The translations under genes and the position numbers were made by a program. The notes under the pieces are model-generated. The model did not search any database and was not told the DNA's origin. It saw only the letters and a program-made list of their open reading frames with translations. From contig NZ_KK211066.1 of NCBI RefSeq assembly GCF_000620085.1, positions 72,318-136,317 on the forward strand: a DNA stretch of 64,000 nucleotides, written 5' to 3'. This DNA is from Marinobacterium jannaschii DSM 6295. Its GTDB lineage: Bacteria; Pseudomonadota; Gammaproteobacteria; Pseudomonadales; Balneatricaceae. Below, piece after piece: positions 56,253 to 64,000 of this stretch (the stretch's first letter is position 1; each line of letters opens with the position of its first letter).

Positions 56253-56510
56253 TCAGTGAATAACAGGCCTTGGTGCAGGTGCAGGCGCCTGAATCTCATG
56301 GCCCGCTTCAGCAACCAGCTGAATTCCGGCCGTGAGCATGACGCGACTGATTTCAGTCCCCCCGTCACCCAGCTGATCCTTCAGCGCATCGGAAAAAGCA
56401 ACTCTGATAACAGGCTCTCCATCCTCCCCACTCGGTCTGATCGCAAACTCACCACTTTCCAGTTCTACGATCTCCATCAGCAATTCGCCAGCCACACCCT
56501 TACCCTTCAA
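56253..56510 (-). CDS. small conserved protein, last gene of the topA group
   Basis: 85 residues from TTG 56510, preceded 10 bases away by AGGAG; an ATG at 56477 would give 74 residues. The core reads LLMEIVELESGEFAIRPSGED, split into short strands, followed by VIRVAFSDALKDQLGD and a hydrophobic helix (VMLTAGIQLVAEAGH), ending in an Ala/Pro-rich tail. Pseudomonas has a small gene at this spot (between sulA and the DUF6586 gene). The function is unknown. It is 4 bases after the DUF6586 stop. Confidence 0.65.
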   Translation of the reverse strand: MKGKGVAGELLMEIVELESGEFAIRPSGEDGEPVIRVAFSDALKDQLGDGGTEISRVMLTAGIQLVAEAGHEIQAPAPAPRPVIH

Positions 56511-56514
56511 ACTT

Positions 56515-57039
56515 TTACCACTCCTGCATATTATTTCTGAGACGCTCAACCAATTCACGAAGAGACACCAGCCACCCTTCCAGCTCAGCGATGATATCAA
56601 CATCCTCGGCATGATCAGGATTGACCTGTAACACATGAATCTCCGATACACTGCTGGTTTCCGTTACCTGCTGGCGCTTATCACTGCCATGCCAGCAAGC
56701 CTCATAGGCGGCCAGCAGCTTATGCAGCCAACTGATGTCATCGTTTTCCAGCTTAACGATCTCGGAAATTTCAGGACTTTCCTGACCACTGTGTTCCAGC
56801 TCCTGCACCAATGACCGGTACCCCTGAAGGTGCTCGGTATCCAACCGGTAAAGCTCGGCCACCTCCCGCAGGAAGGCGTCATAGGCCGATACCAGATGGA
56901 ACAGCACGGACTCATTGTAAGACTCGATCAGGGCATGCTTATTCCAGCCAGTGGAATCAACAGCACCCCGCAAAGCCTCAATATGCAGCCTGGCAAAGTT
57001 CAGTTTCTGGTTAGTCCGCGCGAGATAGATGCCGCTCAT
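56515..57039 (-). CDS. DUF6586 family protein
   Basis: 174 residues. The family opening YLARTNQKLNFARLHIEAL is followed by helices NESVLFHLVSAYDAFLREVAELY and a C-terminal LEGWLVSLRELVERLRNNMQEW. Mainly helical, cytoplasmic, no enzyme motif. Found next to topA in Pseudomonas and relatives. 9 bases after topA, so co-transcribed with it; function unknown. Confidence 0.85.
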   Translation of the reverse strand: MSGIYLARTNQKLNFARLHIEALRGAVDSTGWNKHALIESYNESVLFHLVSAYDAFLREVAELYRLDTEHLQGYRSLVQELEHSGQESPEISEIVKLENDDISWLHKLLAAYEACWHGSDKRQQVTETSSVSEIHVLQVNPDHAEDVDIIAELEGWLVSLRELVERLRNNMQEW

Positions 57040-57048
57040 GCATAGCTC

Positions 57049-59694
57049 CTAGGCTTTTTTAGTCCGTTTCTTGGGCTCTTCCACAACCCAGTCTCCATCA
57101 CGGTAGAATGCCTTCCATCCGGTTGCCTTGCCATTGACCTCTGTCATAACGTACTGCTCCTTGGTCTTGCGGCTATAACGGATGACGGTCGGATTACCCT
57201 CTCCATCCGCTTCCGGCGCCGAAAACAGGAACTCATACTTGGGATCAATCTCTTTCTGGTGCGGCAGGATCTCTACAATCTTAGGAGCCCGCGTTTCCCT
57301 GTTTTTCGGAAACTGACTGGCAGCCAGGAATAAGCCGGTCGCCCCGTCCCTGAGGATATAGGTATCTTCCACCTTCTCACACTGCAGCTCAGGCATTGGG
57401 ACCGGGTCCATTTTCGGTGGAGCCGGCTCACCACTCTTCAGCAGCTTACGCGTGTTCTTGCAGTCAGCATTGGTGCAACCAAAGAACTTACCAAAACGGC
57501 CTGTCTTGAGCTGCATCTCAGCGCTGCATTTATCGCATTCGATGGTCGGACCGTCATAACCCTTAATACGGTACTCGCCCTGCTCGACTTCATAACCAGA
57601 GCAATCCGGGTTGTTACCACATACATGCAGCTTGCGGTTCTGATCAATCAGATAGGAGTCCATAGCGGAACTACAAAGCTGGCAGCGATGCTTGTTACGC
57701 AGGATACGGGACTCTTCCTCATCATCACCGTCGACACTGACGACTTCATCGCCGGAAACCAGGTTAATGGTGCATTTACAGCGCTCTTTGGGTGGCAGGC
57801 TATAGCCCGAGCACCCTAGGAAAACACCCGTACTTCCGGTGCGGATCATCATCGGACGCCCGCAGTCCGGACAACTGATATTAGTTTCAGTTGGTGTATT
57901 CGGACGCATCTCATTATCGCCAGCCTGCGCTTCGTCGAGTTTGAACACAAACTCTTTGTAAAAGCGATCCAGCAGAGCTTTCCATTCTGCGCTGCCCTCA
58001 GCGATATCATCGAGGGATTCTTCCATCCGGGCAGTAAAGCTGTAATCCATCAGATCCGAGAAATTCTCAGACAGACGATCGGTCACGATATCGCCCATTT
58101 TCTGCGCATAAAAACGACGGTTCTGCACCTCAACATAACCCCGGTCCTGGATGGTCGAGATAATGGAGGCATAGGTAGATGGGCGTCCGATTCCACGCTT
58201 TTCAAGCTCTTTTACCAGACTCGCTTCCGTATAACGCGGTGCAGGCTTAGTGAAATGCTGCTTTGGCAACAGCTCTGCCAGCGAGAGCAACTCACCCTTT
58301 TTAACGTCGGGCAGAATCACATCTTCGTCACTTTTGCCGCGCGAAGGCATGACCCGGGTATAACCATCAAACCGCAGGATGCGCCCTTTAGTACGCAACT
58401 CAAAGTCACCGGCACTTACGGTAATACGGGTACTTGTATATTGAGCCGGCGTCATCTGACAGGCGATAAACTGACTGCGAATCAGGTCGTACAGGCGCTC
58501 CGCATCGCGTTCCATACCGGTCAGCGAAGTGGCCGGCACAGTGACGTCGGATGGACGAATCGCCTCATGCGCTTCCTGAGCACCGTCCTTGCTGCTGTAG
58601 CGATTAGGCTCTTCCGGCAGGTATTTATCTCCGTAGTGCTGACCAATATAACCCCGGCACGCCTCGACCGCCTCGGCGCTCAGGTTAGTCGAGTCGGTAC
58701 GCATGTAGGTGATATAGCCTGCTTCATAAAGTCGCTGCGCCAGCATCATGGTTTTCTTCACGCCGAAGCCAAGGCGGGTACTGGCCGCCTGCTGCAGCGT
58801 TGAAGTAATCAGAGGCGCAGAAGGCTTGCTACTGGTTGCCCGGTCTTCACGGCTAACAACTTCAAAAGGCAGACTGCGCAGCGCACTAAGATGAGCACTG
58901 GTCTGCTCCTCGGATGAAGGGCGGAAGTTCTCACCAGCACGCTTTACAACCTGCAGGCGCACTGCCTCACCGGCCGGTGTAGCGGTTTCAGCGTGCACCT
59001 CCCAGAATTCATCCGGGATAAAAGCACGGATCTCACGCTCGCGCTCGACCACCAGCTTTACCGCCACAGACTGAACGCGACCGGCAGACAGACCTCGCGC
59101 AATCTTGGCCCAGAGCAGTGGTGACACCATATAACCCACAACGCGGTCGAGGAATCGACGCGCCTGCTGGGCGTTAACGCGATCCATATCAAGCAGGCCG
59201 GGATCTTCAAAAGCCCCCTGAATCGCCTTTTTGGTGATCTCATTGAACACTACACGGCGATAGCGCGATTCATCACCACCGATCGCCTCGCGAAGGTGCC
59301 AGGCAATCGCCTCCCCTTCACGGTCCAAATCGGTCGCGAGATAGATAGCGTCAGCGTTCTTCGCCAGTCGCTTTAATTCATCAACGACTTTTTCCTTACC
59401 CGGCAGGATATCGTAATTCGCTTCCCAGCCATTTTCAGGATCAATGCCCATACGGGCCACAAGTTGTTCTTTCGCCTTACGCTGCTTGTATACCGCCTTA
59501 TCTTCCGGCGACATCTTACGGGTTAGTGCGGCCTGACGGGCACGCTCTTTAGGATCACTCTTCGGACCGCTACCACTGGTAGGCAGATCCCGGATATGAC
59601 CGACACTGGACTTAACAACGTATTGATTACCCAGATACTTATTGATCGTTTTTGCTTTTGCTGGTGACTCAACGATTACCAGAGACTTTCCCAT
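57049..59694 (-). CDS. topA: DNA topoisomerase I
   Basis: Type IA topoisomerase that relaxes negative supercoils. 881 residues from ATG 59694 ([17 protein letters not shown]); a GTG 24 bases upstream is rejected because the family N-terminus begins at the ATG. The TOPRIM domain has [11 protein letters not shown]; the catalytic Tyr is in [13 protein letters not shown]; three C-terminal zinc ribbons follow ([26 protein letters not shown]). Last residues are basic (KKRTKKA). First gene of topA-DUF6586-small gene. Confidence 0.98.
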   Translation of the reverse strand: MGKSLVIVESPAKAKTINKYLGNQYVVKSSVGHIRDLPTSGSGPKSDPKERARQAALTRKMSPEDKAVYKQRKAKEQLVARMGIDPENGWEANYDILPGKEKVVDELKRLAKNADAIYLATDLDREGEAIAWHLREAIGGDESRYRRVVFNEITKKAIQGAFEDPGLLDMDRVNAQQARRFLDRVVGYMVSPLLWAKIARGLSAGRVQSVAVKLVVEREREIRAFIPDEFWEVHAETATPAGEAVRLQVVKRAGENFRPSSEEQTSAHLSALRSLPFEVVSREDRATSSKPSAPLITSTLQQAASTRLGFGVKKTMMLAQRLYEAGYITYMRTDSTNLSAEAVEACRGYIGQHYGDKYLPEEPNRYSSKDGAQEAHEAIRPSDVTVPATSLTGMERDAERLYDLIRSQFIACQMTPAQYTSTRITVSAGDFELRTKGRILRFDGYTRVMPSRGKSDEDVILPDVKKGELLSLAELLPKQHFTKPAPRYTEASLVKELEKRGIGRPSTYASIISTIQDRGYVEVQNRRFYAQKMGDIVTDRLSENFSDLMDYSFTARMEESLDDIAEGSAEWKALLDRFYKEFVFKLDEAQAGDNEMRPNTPTETNISCPDCGRPMMIRTGSTGVFLGCSGYSLPPKERCKCTINLVSGDEVVSVDGDDEEESRILRNKHRCQLCSSAMDSYLIDQNRKLHVCGNNPDCSGYEVEQGEYRIKGYDGPTIECDKCSAEMQLKTGRFGKFFGCTNADCKNTRKLLKSGEPAPPKMDPVPMPELQCEKVEDTYILRDGATGLFLAASQFPKNRETRAPKIVEILPHQKEIDPKYEFLFSAPEADGEGNPTVIRYSRKTKEQYVMTEVNGKATGWKAFYRDGDWVVEEPKKRTKKA

Positions 59695-59880
59695 AGAGTC
59701 AGAATCCTTTGGGGACACGGCTTATAAAACTGCGAGCATATATAAGTGCAGACTAGCGCAGGGTCAAGCTCACATACAAAAATAAATGTCTTCAAACGGT
59801 TAGGGCACTTTACCCAAAGCCCGCTTGAAGCCACAATTAAAACTCAGACTAACTTACTAATTTTGTTCACGTCGTGACCT

Positions 59881-60585
59881 ATGCTCCAGCAAAACCTGCT
59901 GTTTATTATCCTGATTGCCATCGTTGGCGTTGTCGCGCTGACAGTTAACTATATTATCTCTACCAGAGAGCTACAGGAAAAAGCAAAAGACAAACGTCTA
60001 AAATGGCTAAAAGAACAATCCGAATATCTGATTCAGTGCCTTGCCGTGCTGCGTGAAGCCAACTGTAAAGACGGCATTATCGACAAGCTGGACCAACATG
60101 CAAACCTGTTGCTTGAAGAAATCACCCTGCTGTCACCCGATTCCGAACTGCAGAAAGAGGTCGAGCAGCTGAAAAATTCTGCGGATCAGACCCTGCCAAA
60201 CCCTGCCGCCTTTGAAAGCGACAGGGCACTGAAACGGGCCCAGATCTATATCAATTATGCCGAACGTATGATTGCCCGACTGGCCAAATCAGGCCGCATC
60301 AGCGTTCCACTGGGTAAAACCTACCAACAGGAGCTCTACTGGCTCAAGATTACCCTCGTGGCTGATGCGCATATCCACCAGGCTCAGCGCTTTCAGGCCA
60401 ATGAAGACAAGATCACAGCCCTCTCTCACTACAAACACGCCAAGGCCGTGCTGCTGAGAGCGCAGATACCACAGCCGGAAAAAACCAAGCGCCTGAAGCA
60501 GATCGAGCAATCAATTCAGCAGGTTCAGCCCCGACGACGTCAGTCAGAAGGGACCCTGGCGGACAGACTGGACCAGCTACTCTGA
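59881..60585 (+). CDS. membrane-anchored helical protein of unknown function
   Basis: 234 residues. One N-terminal membrane helix (LLFIILIAIVGVVALTVNYII) leads into a long soluble helical region with repeated E/K/Q-rich helices, including IDKLDQHANLLLEEITLL and SDRALKRAQIYINYAERM. It resembles tetratricopeptide-like helical hairpins, but no clear repeat motif is visible. I do not recognise the family. Divergent from topA; its last 9 bases overlap the convergent DUF1653 gene. Confidence 0.75.
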   Translation: MLQQNLLFIILIAIVGVVALTVNYIISTRELQEKAKDKRLKWLKEQSEYLIQCLAVLREANCKDGIIDKLDQHANLLLEEITLLSPDSELQKEVEQLKNSADQTLPNPAAFESDRALKRAQIYINYAERMIARLAKSGRISVPLGKTYQQELYWLKITLVADAHIHQAQRFQANEDKITALSHYKHAKAVLLRAQIPQPEKTKRLKQIEQSIQQVQPRRRQSEGTLADRLDQLL

Positions 60586-60795
60586 ACCGATATACTCGAA
60601 CCGGCCAACCTCAGTGCCATCTGTCAGCACGACCTCTTCAGTGAACATCCTCAGAGGGCGTACCCAGACCGCATTGTCACCGTAGCACTGACGATAAACC
60701 ACCAGCCACTCCTCTGTTTCCGAATGCCTGGCCAGGTGCAGAACGTCATACTCTGCACCTTTATAATGCCGGTAGCGACCTGTTTGAATCTGCAT
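60577..60795 (-). CDS. DUF1653 domain protein
   Basis: 72 residues, the whole of the DUF1653 domain: GRYRHYKGAEYDVLHLARHSETEEWLVVYRQCYGD, split as GRYRHYKG, VLHLARHSET and LVVYRQ, then WVRPLRMFTEEV. DUF1653 is a small beta-rich fold found alone or fused; no function is known. It overlaps the preceding plus-strand gene by 9 bases tail-to-tail. 21 bases after the 60817 gene. Confidence 0.9.
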   Translation of the reverse strand: MQIQTGRYRHYKGAEYDVLHLARHSETEEWLVVYRQCYGDNAVWVRPLRMFTEEVVLTDGTEVGRFEYIGSE

Positions 60796-60816
60796 TTCAG
60801 TCTACCCTTTAACCTG

Positions 60817-61320
60817 TTAAAAAACGTTATCCAACAGACGCTGCAGCTGGACTTTTAACTGCTCCAGATCCGACTCTTCCCCTCTTTCATCCCAATACAA
60901 GGTGACATAAAGAGGAGTCGACTCCACCGAGCTGATACCTTGCGGCAGCTGCGACAGCATATCGCGCAGAATATCCAGCTGCCCCTCACTCAGAAGGCGT
61001 TCACCGACTGACCAGCTCCACCCCTCCGGTAATCCCTCGTTACGCACCGAGCGGACTCTGAATATATGCCAGGGTTCGGTCTGCACCTTTTTACCGTTTT
61101 CACCGATCCGCAGAAGCCGGTAACCGGCCGTATTGTAATGTTCTGCCTCACTTTCCCCTTCAGCACGCGGCGCCGTTATCCGGCTCAACTGGACCTGAAA
61201 CCCCAAACTGCGCGCGCGGGTTCTCAAATCTGCCTGTTGCCGTTGACGTTTAGAGGGCATTACCCACATCATAGAGCCAACCAGGGACATTGTTACGGCG
61301 GCAATAATCAACCACTTCAT
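60817..61320 (-). CDS. N-terminally anchored protein of unknown function
   Basis: 167 residues. A short membrane segment (WLIIAAVTMSLVGSMMWVM) and a basic stretch (KRQRQQADLRTRARSLG) suggest an inner-membrane anchor with a cytoplasmic domain by the positive-inside rule. The domain reads FQVQLSRITAP, GYRLLRIGENGKK and WHIFRVRSVRNE, likely beta-rich. No family recognised. Immediately upstream of the DUF1653 gene and divergent from uspA. Confidence 0.75.
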   Translation of the reverse strand: MKWLIIAAVTMSLVGSMMWVMPSKRQRQQADLRTRARSLGFQVQLSRITAPRAEGESEAEHYNTAGYRLLRIGENGKKVQTEPWHIFRVRSVRNEGLPEGWSWSVGERLLSEGQLDILRDMLSQLPQGISSVESTPLYVTLYWDERGEESDLEQLKVQLQRLLDNVF

Positions 61321-61413
61321 TCAACCACTCCAACGTTGATAGGGGTCAGCCAACAGGCTCCCACCCTATGCTAATCTTTTAATTACAGCAAACCGAAGAA
61401 AGGCGCTTTGAGT

Positions 61414-61845
61414 ATGTACGGAAAAATACTGCTTGCGATTGATCTTTCAGAAGAGTCCGATCAGCTAATTGAAAAAACCCGCGCGATTGCGGATCGAAAT
61501 ACAGCTGAACTGCACCTGATCCACGTTATCGAGCCGCTGAGTTTTGCCTATGGTGGCGACGTTCCAATGGATCTGACCACTATTCAGGACCAGCTTGACG
61601 AGCACGCGCGTAGTAAACTGGAACAGTATGCAGCCAAACTGGAATACCCGATTGCGGGTATGCATATCGTTTCCGGCCACACCGAAACCGAGATCCACAG
61701 AATCGCCGAAGAGCTCGATATCAGCCTGATTATCGTCGGTAGCCACGGCCGACACGGACTGGCCCTGTTACTGGGTTCCACGGCCAACAGCGTACTTCAC
61801 GGCGCAACCTGTGATGTACTGGCGGTTCGCGTTAAAGAAAGCTAA
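61414..61845 (+). CDS. uspA: universal stress protein UspA family
   Basis: 143 residues from ATG 61414; a TTG two codons earlier is a possible start, since AAAGG is better spaced to it. MYGKILLAIDLSEESDQL opens the Rossmann-like fold, and GSHGRHGLALLLGSTANSVLH carries the G-x2-G-x8-9-G-S nucleotide-binding pattern. UspA-type proteins accumulate in stationary phase and stress, binding ATP or remaining nucleotide-free. Monocistronic; 17 bases from the convergent uup stop. Confidence 0.9.
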   Translation: MYGKILLAIDLSEESDQLIEKTRAIADRNTAELHLIHVIEPLSFAYGGDVPMDLTTIQDQLDEHARSKLEQYAAKLEYPIAGMHIVSGHTETEIHRIAEELDISLIIVGSHGRHGLALLLGSTANSVLHGATCDVLAVRVKES

Positions 61846-61862
61846 CCGCCCGAGAGGAGGGC

Positions 61863-63749
61863 TTAGCCGCCCTCCTGCATCGCCTCCAGCTCAACCCAAC
61901 GATCCATCAGCGCTTCAACCACCGCTTCCTGATCCTGCAGTGCACTCAGCCTCTCAGTCACCAGTGCATGATCCTGCTGATAGAAATCGGCGGCCGCCGT
62001 TTCCTGTTGCAACTGCTCCAGCGCTGCTTCTGCAGCTTCCAGCTTACCCGGCAGTTCATCCAGCTCTCGCTGAAGCTTGTAACTGAGTTTTTTCGGCTTA
62101 GGTGCGGCTGGCTGAGCAGGCTTCTCCCGGGACTCGACAGGCTTATTCGCAGCTTTACTGACATCCTTGCCTGGACGCTGGCGCAACCAGTCATTGTAGC
62201 CACCCACATAATCCCTGACCTGCCCGTTACCCTCAAACACCAGGGTACTGGTAACCACATTGTCGAGGAACTGTCGGTCATGGCTAACCAGCAGCACGGT
62301 TCCGTCAAAATCCATCAGGATCTCTTCCAACAGTTCCAGAGTCTCGACGTCCAGGTCGTTGGTCGGCTCATCGAGCACCAGTATATTGGCCGGCTGGCTG
62401 AACAGCTTGGCCAGCAGCACTCGGTTGCACTCGCCGCCGGACAGCGCCTTGACCGGTGTCCGTGCACGCTCCGGCGAGAACAGGAAATCACTCAGATAGC
62501 TGATCATATGGCGCGAACGGCCATTGATCTCGATGGACTCCCGTCCACCGGCGATATTATCGATAATATTTTTCTCAGGATCGAGCTGGGCACGCAGCTG
62601 ATCGAAATAGGCCACTTCCATCTTGGTGCCCAGGCGGACTTCGCCGGACTCCGGCTGAAGCCTTCCCAGAAGGATATTCAGCAGGGTACTTTTACCGGCA
62701 CCATTCGGGCCGATCAGGCCAACGCGATCTCCTCGCTGCAGCAGGAAGTCCAGATTATCAATCAGCGTCTGCTCACCAAAGCTATGGCTCACCGATAAAA
62801 GCTCGGTGACCAGTTTGCCGCTGCGACGGGCTTCCTCCATGTTAAAGCTGGCTTTACCCTGGCGTCCGCGACGCTCGGTACGCTCGGTACGCATCGCCTT
62901 CAGCGCCCGGACCCGGCCTTCATTGCGGGTTCGACGGGCCTTAATGCCCTGCCTGATCCAGGTTTCTTCCTGCGCCAGCTTCTTATCAAACTCGGCGTTA
63001 CGACGTTCCTCTTCTGCCAGCAATTTCTCTTTGGCAACCTGGTAAGCGGAATAGTTACCCGGAAATGAAGTTAGCACTCCCCGATCCAGCTCGATAATAC
63101 GGGTTGCCAGCTTATCCACCAGCGCACGGTCATGGGAGATAAACAACAGACCACCGCGGAAATCCAGCAACTGCTGTTCCAGCCACTCGATCGTCTCGAT
63201 ATCCAGATGGTTCGTCGGCTCATCCAGCAGCAACAGCTGCGGTTCCTGTACCAGAGCCGCGCCTAAGGCTGCACGCCTCCGCCAACCGCCTGAGAGTTCG
63301 GACATTTTCTTGTTCGCCGGCAGTTCCAGCCGCTCCATCACACGAGCAACCCGCTGTTCCAGGTTCCAGCCATGCTGTGCCTCAATCGCGTGCTGCAGCC
63401 TCTCCAGCTCCTTCAGATCGGCATTCTCGGACACCGCCAGTTCATCGTAGGCATGACGCAACGCCTGCAGGTCCGCTAACCCTTCTGTCACCACCGCTTC
63501 CACTGAGCGTTCATCAGCAGCCGGCATTGCCTGCGGCAGCTCGGCTATTCGACAAGCGGGGTCCTGCCAGAACTCCCCCCCATCGGGTTTCTGGTGTCGG
63601 GCAATAACTTTCAGCAGGGTGGATTTTCCGGCACCATTCAGGCCAACAAGGGCCACACGTTCGCCCGGGTCGATCTGGAAATCGACCTGGTCCATCAGAG
63701 GTTTATCTCCGAACGCAACAGATACCTTGTCTAAACGAATCAGCGGCAT
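61863..63749 (-). CDS. uup: ABC-F ATPase Uup
   Basis: 628 residues. Two ABC domains without membrane segments: Walker A GLNGAGKST (about 36-44) and GPNGAGKST (about 345), signatures LSGGWRRR and LSGGECNR, and Walker B LLLDEPTNHLD and LVLDEPTNDLD. The linker is basic (KARRTRNEGRVRALK), and a coiled-coil C-terminal domain (about 550-628) is specific to Uup. Uup acts on ribosomes and reduces precise excision of transposons in E. coli. The start ATG at 63749 fits the family N-terminus PLIRLDKVSVAFGDK. Confidence 0.97.
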   Translation of the reverse strand: MPLIRLDKVSVAFGDKPLMDQVDFQIDPGERVALVGLNGAGKSTLLKVIARHQKPDGGEFWQDPACRIAELPQAMPAADERSVEAVVTEGLADLQALRHAYDELAVSENADLKELERLQHAIEAQHGWNLEQRVARVMERLELPANKKMSELSGGWRRRAALGAALVQEPQLLLLDEPTNHLDIETIEWLEQQLLDFRGGLLFISHDRALVDKLATRIIELDRGVLTSFPGNYSAYQVAKEKLLAEEERRNAEFDKKLAQEETWIRQGIKARRTRNEGRVRALKAMRTERTERRGRQGKASFNMEEARRSGKLVTELLSVSHSFGEQTLIDNLDFLLQRGDRVGLIGPNGAGKSTLLNILLGRLQPESGEVRLGTKMEVAYFDQLRAQLDPEKNIIDNIAGGRESIEINGRSRHMISYLSDFLFSPERARTPVKALSGGECNRVLLAKLFSQPANILVLDEPTNDLDVETLELLEEILMDFDGTVLLVSHDRQFLDNVVTSTLVFEGNGQVRDYVGGYNDWLRQRPGKDVSKAANKPVESREKPAQPAAPKPKKLSYKLQRELDELPGKLEAAEAALEQLQQETAAADFYQQDHALVTERLSALQDQEAVVEALMDRWVELEAMQEGG

Positions 63750-64000
63750 AGCGTCTCAACTAATAAAATTTCAGAGGGCCACTATTCTACCCAAAATCTG
63801 CCGCTATGCATGAAATTACTTCAACCAGCAAATTTGGTCTTTCCATTGTCAGATCTATTGCCGTATATATACGTTATCTGTCGGGGTGGGCAGCAATGCC
63901 CGGCTAGATCTCCCCATATTTTTTCCCGGATCATTTCGCTATTTCCTTCCTGAGCCGCGGATTTCGGCATCAGGAAGCCGGGTTACTACAATTTTAATTT
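63750..64000. other. right-hand window edge, upstream of uup
   Basis: 251 bases before the window ends. It must contain the uup promoter on the minus strand, but I see no clear hexamers. No coding or RNA feature is evident. Confidence 0.5.

Noticed and set aside
61968-62798. A 276-codon plus-strand open frame inside uup
   Set aside because: Antisense shadow of the ABC-F gene; no domain, start signal or neighbours support it.
1-64000. CRISPR arrays, insertion sequences, integrons, prophage or att sites
   Set aside because: No regularly spaced repeats, transposase or integrase motifs were seen, and the tRNA genes at the left edge are followed by folD with no integrase.

Overview
The window is chromosomal DNA from a marine-type gammaproteobacterium. 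The gene order and protein sequences look most like the Oceanospirillales/Pseudomonadales side of the class (Amphritea, Neptunomonas, Marinobacterium or similar). That placement is an inference from synteny: leuC-leuD-leuB-asd-fimV-truA-trpF-(trpBA)-accD-folC-dedD-cvpA-purF-metZ is a typical pseudomonad-like backbone, and lexA-sulA-two small genes-topA has the same order as in Pseudomonas. Almost everything is vertically inherited housekeeping sequence. I see no insertion sequence, prophage, CRISPR array or integron.

Layout. 1-1,440: tail of a tRNA operon (Arg-TCT, His-GTG; minus strand) with a clean upstream promoter, then folD. 1,458-7,888: cysS, an exported propeller-like protein, glnS, then ppiB-lpxH and miaE. 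8,040-12,711: an accessory-looking minus-strand signalling block. It encodes a small unknown protein, a degenerate-receiver scaffold with a long disordered linker, a wHTH plus roadblock-like protein and a roadblock/LC7 protein. After a terminator-like hairpin come a single-PAS protein and a PhnD-like binding protein without an export signal. This is the least explained part of the window. 13,223-16,971: acnB, a DUF2185 protein, and an ibpA-type small heat-shock gene preceded by both a sigma-32-like promoter and a ROSE-type RNA thermometer. 16,996-19,094: macrodomain protein, dusC, thpR.

19,165-37,036 is a long minus-strand biosynthetic tract: methionine (metZ), purine (purF, cvpA), cell division (dedD), folate (folC), fatty acid (accD), tryptophan (trpF-trpB-trpA), tRNA modification (truA), polarity and pilus function (fimV), aspartate family (asd) and leucine (leuC-leuD-leuB). 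A divergent LysR-type regulator and a palindromic operator lie upstream of leuC. 38,174-41,053 is a polyhydroxyalkanoate locus: phaE-phaC (class III synthase) facing phaR and a DUF6489 gene. 41,120-51,222 holds an MFS permease, speE, aroC, prmB, smrB, folE, a patatin-like protein, a DUF4892 protein, an alpha/beta hydrolase, gpsA-sixA and a small membrane protein.

51,378-59,694 is nucleic-acid and SOS related: rhlB, dinG, then lexA-sulA divergent from dinG across a region with three LexA-box candidates, two small conserved genes and topA. 59,881-63,749 holds two uncharacterised membrane-anchored proteins, a DUF1653 gene, uspA and the ABC-F gene uup. Many start codons were moved inward from the longest frame on the basis of Shine-Dalgarno sequences or family N-termini; these choices are stated per gene.
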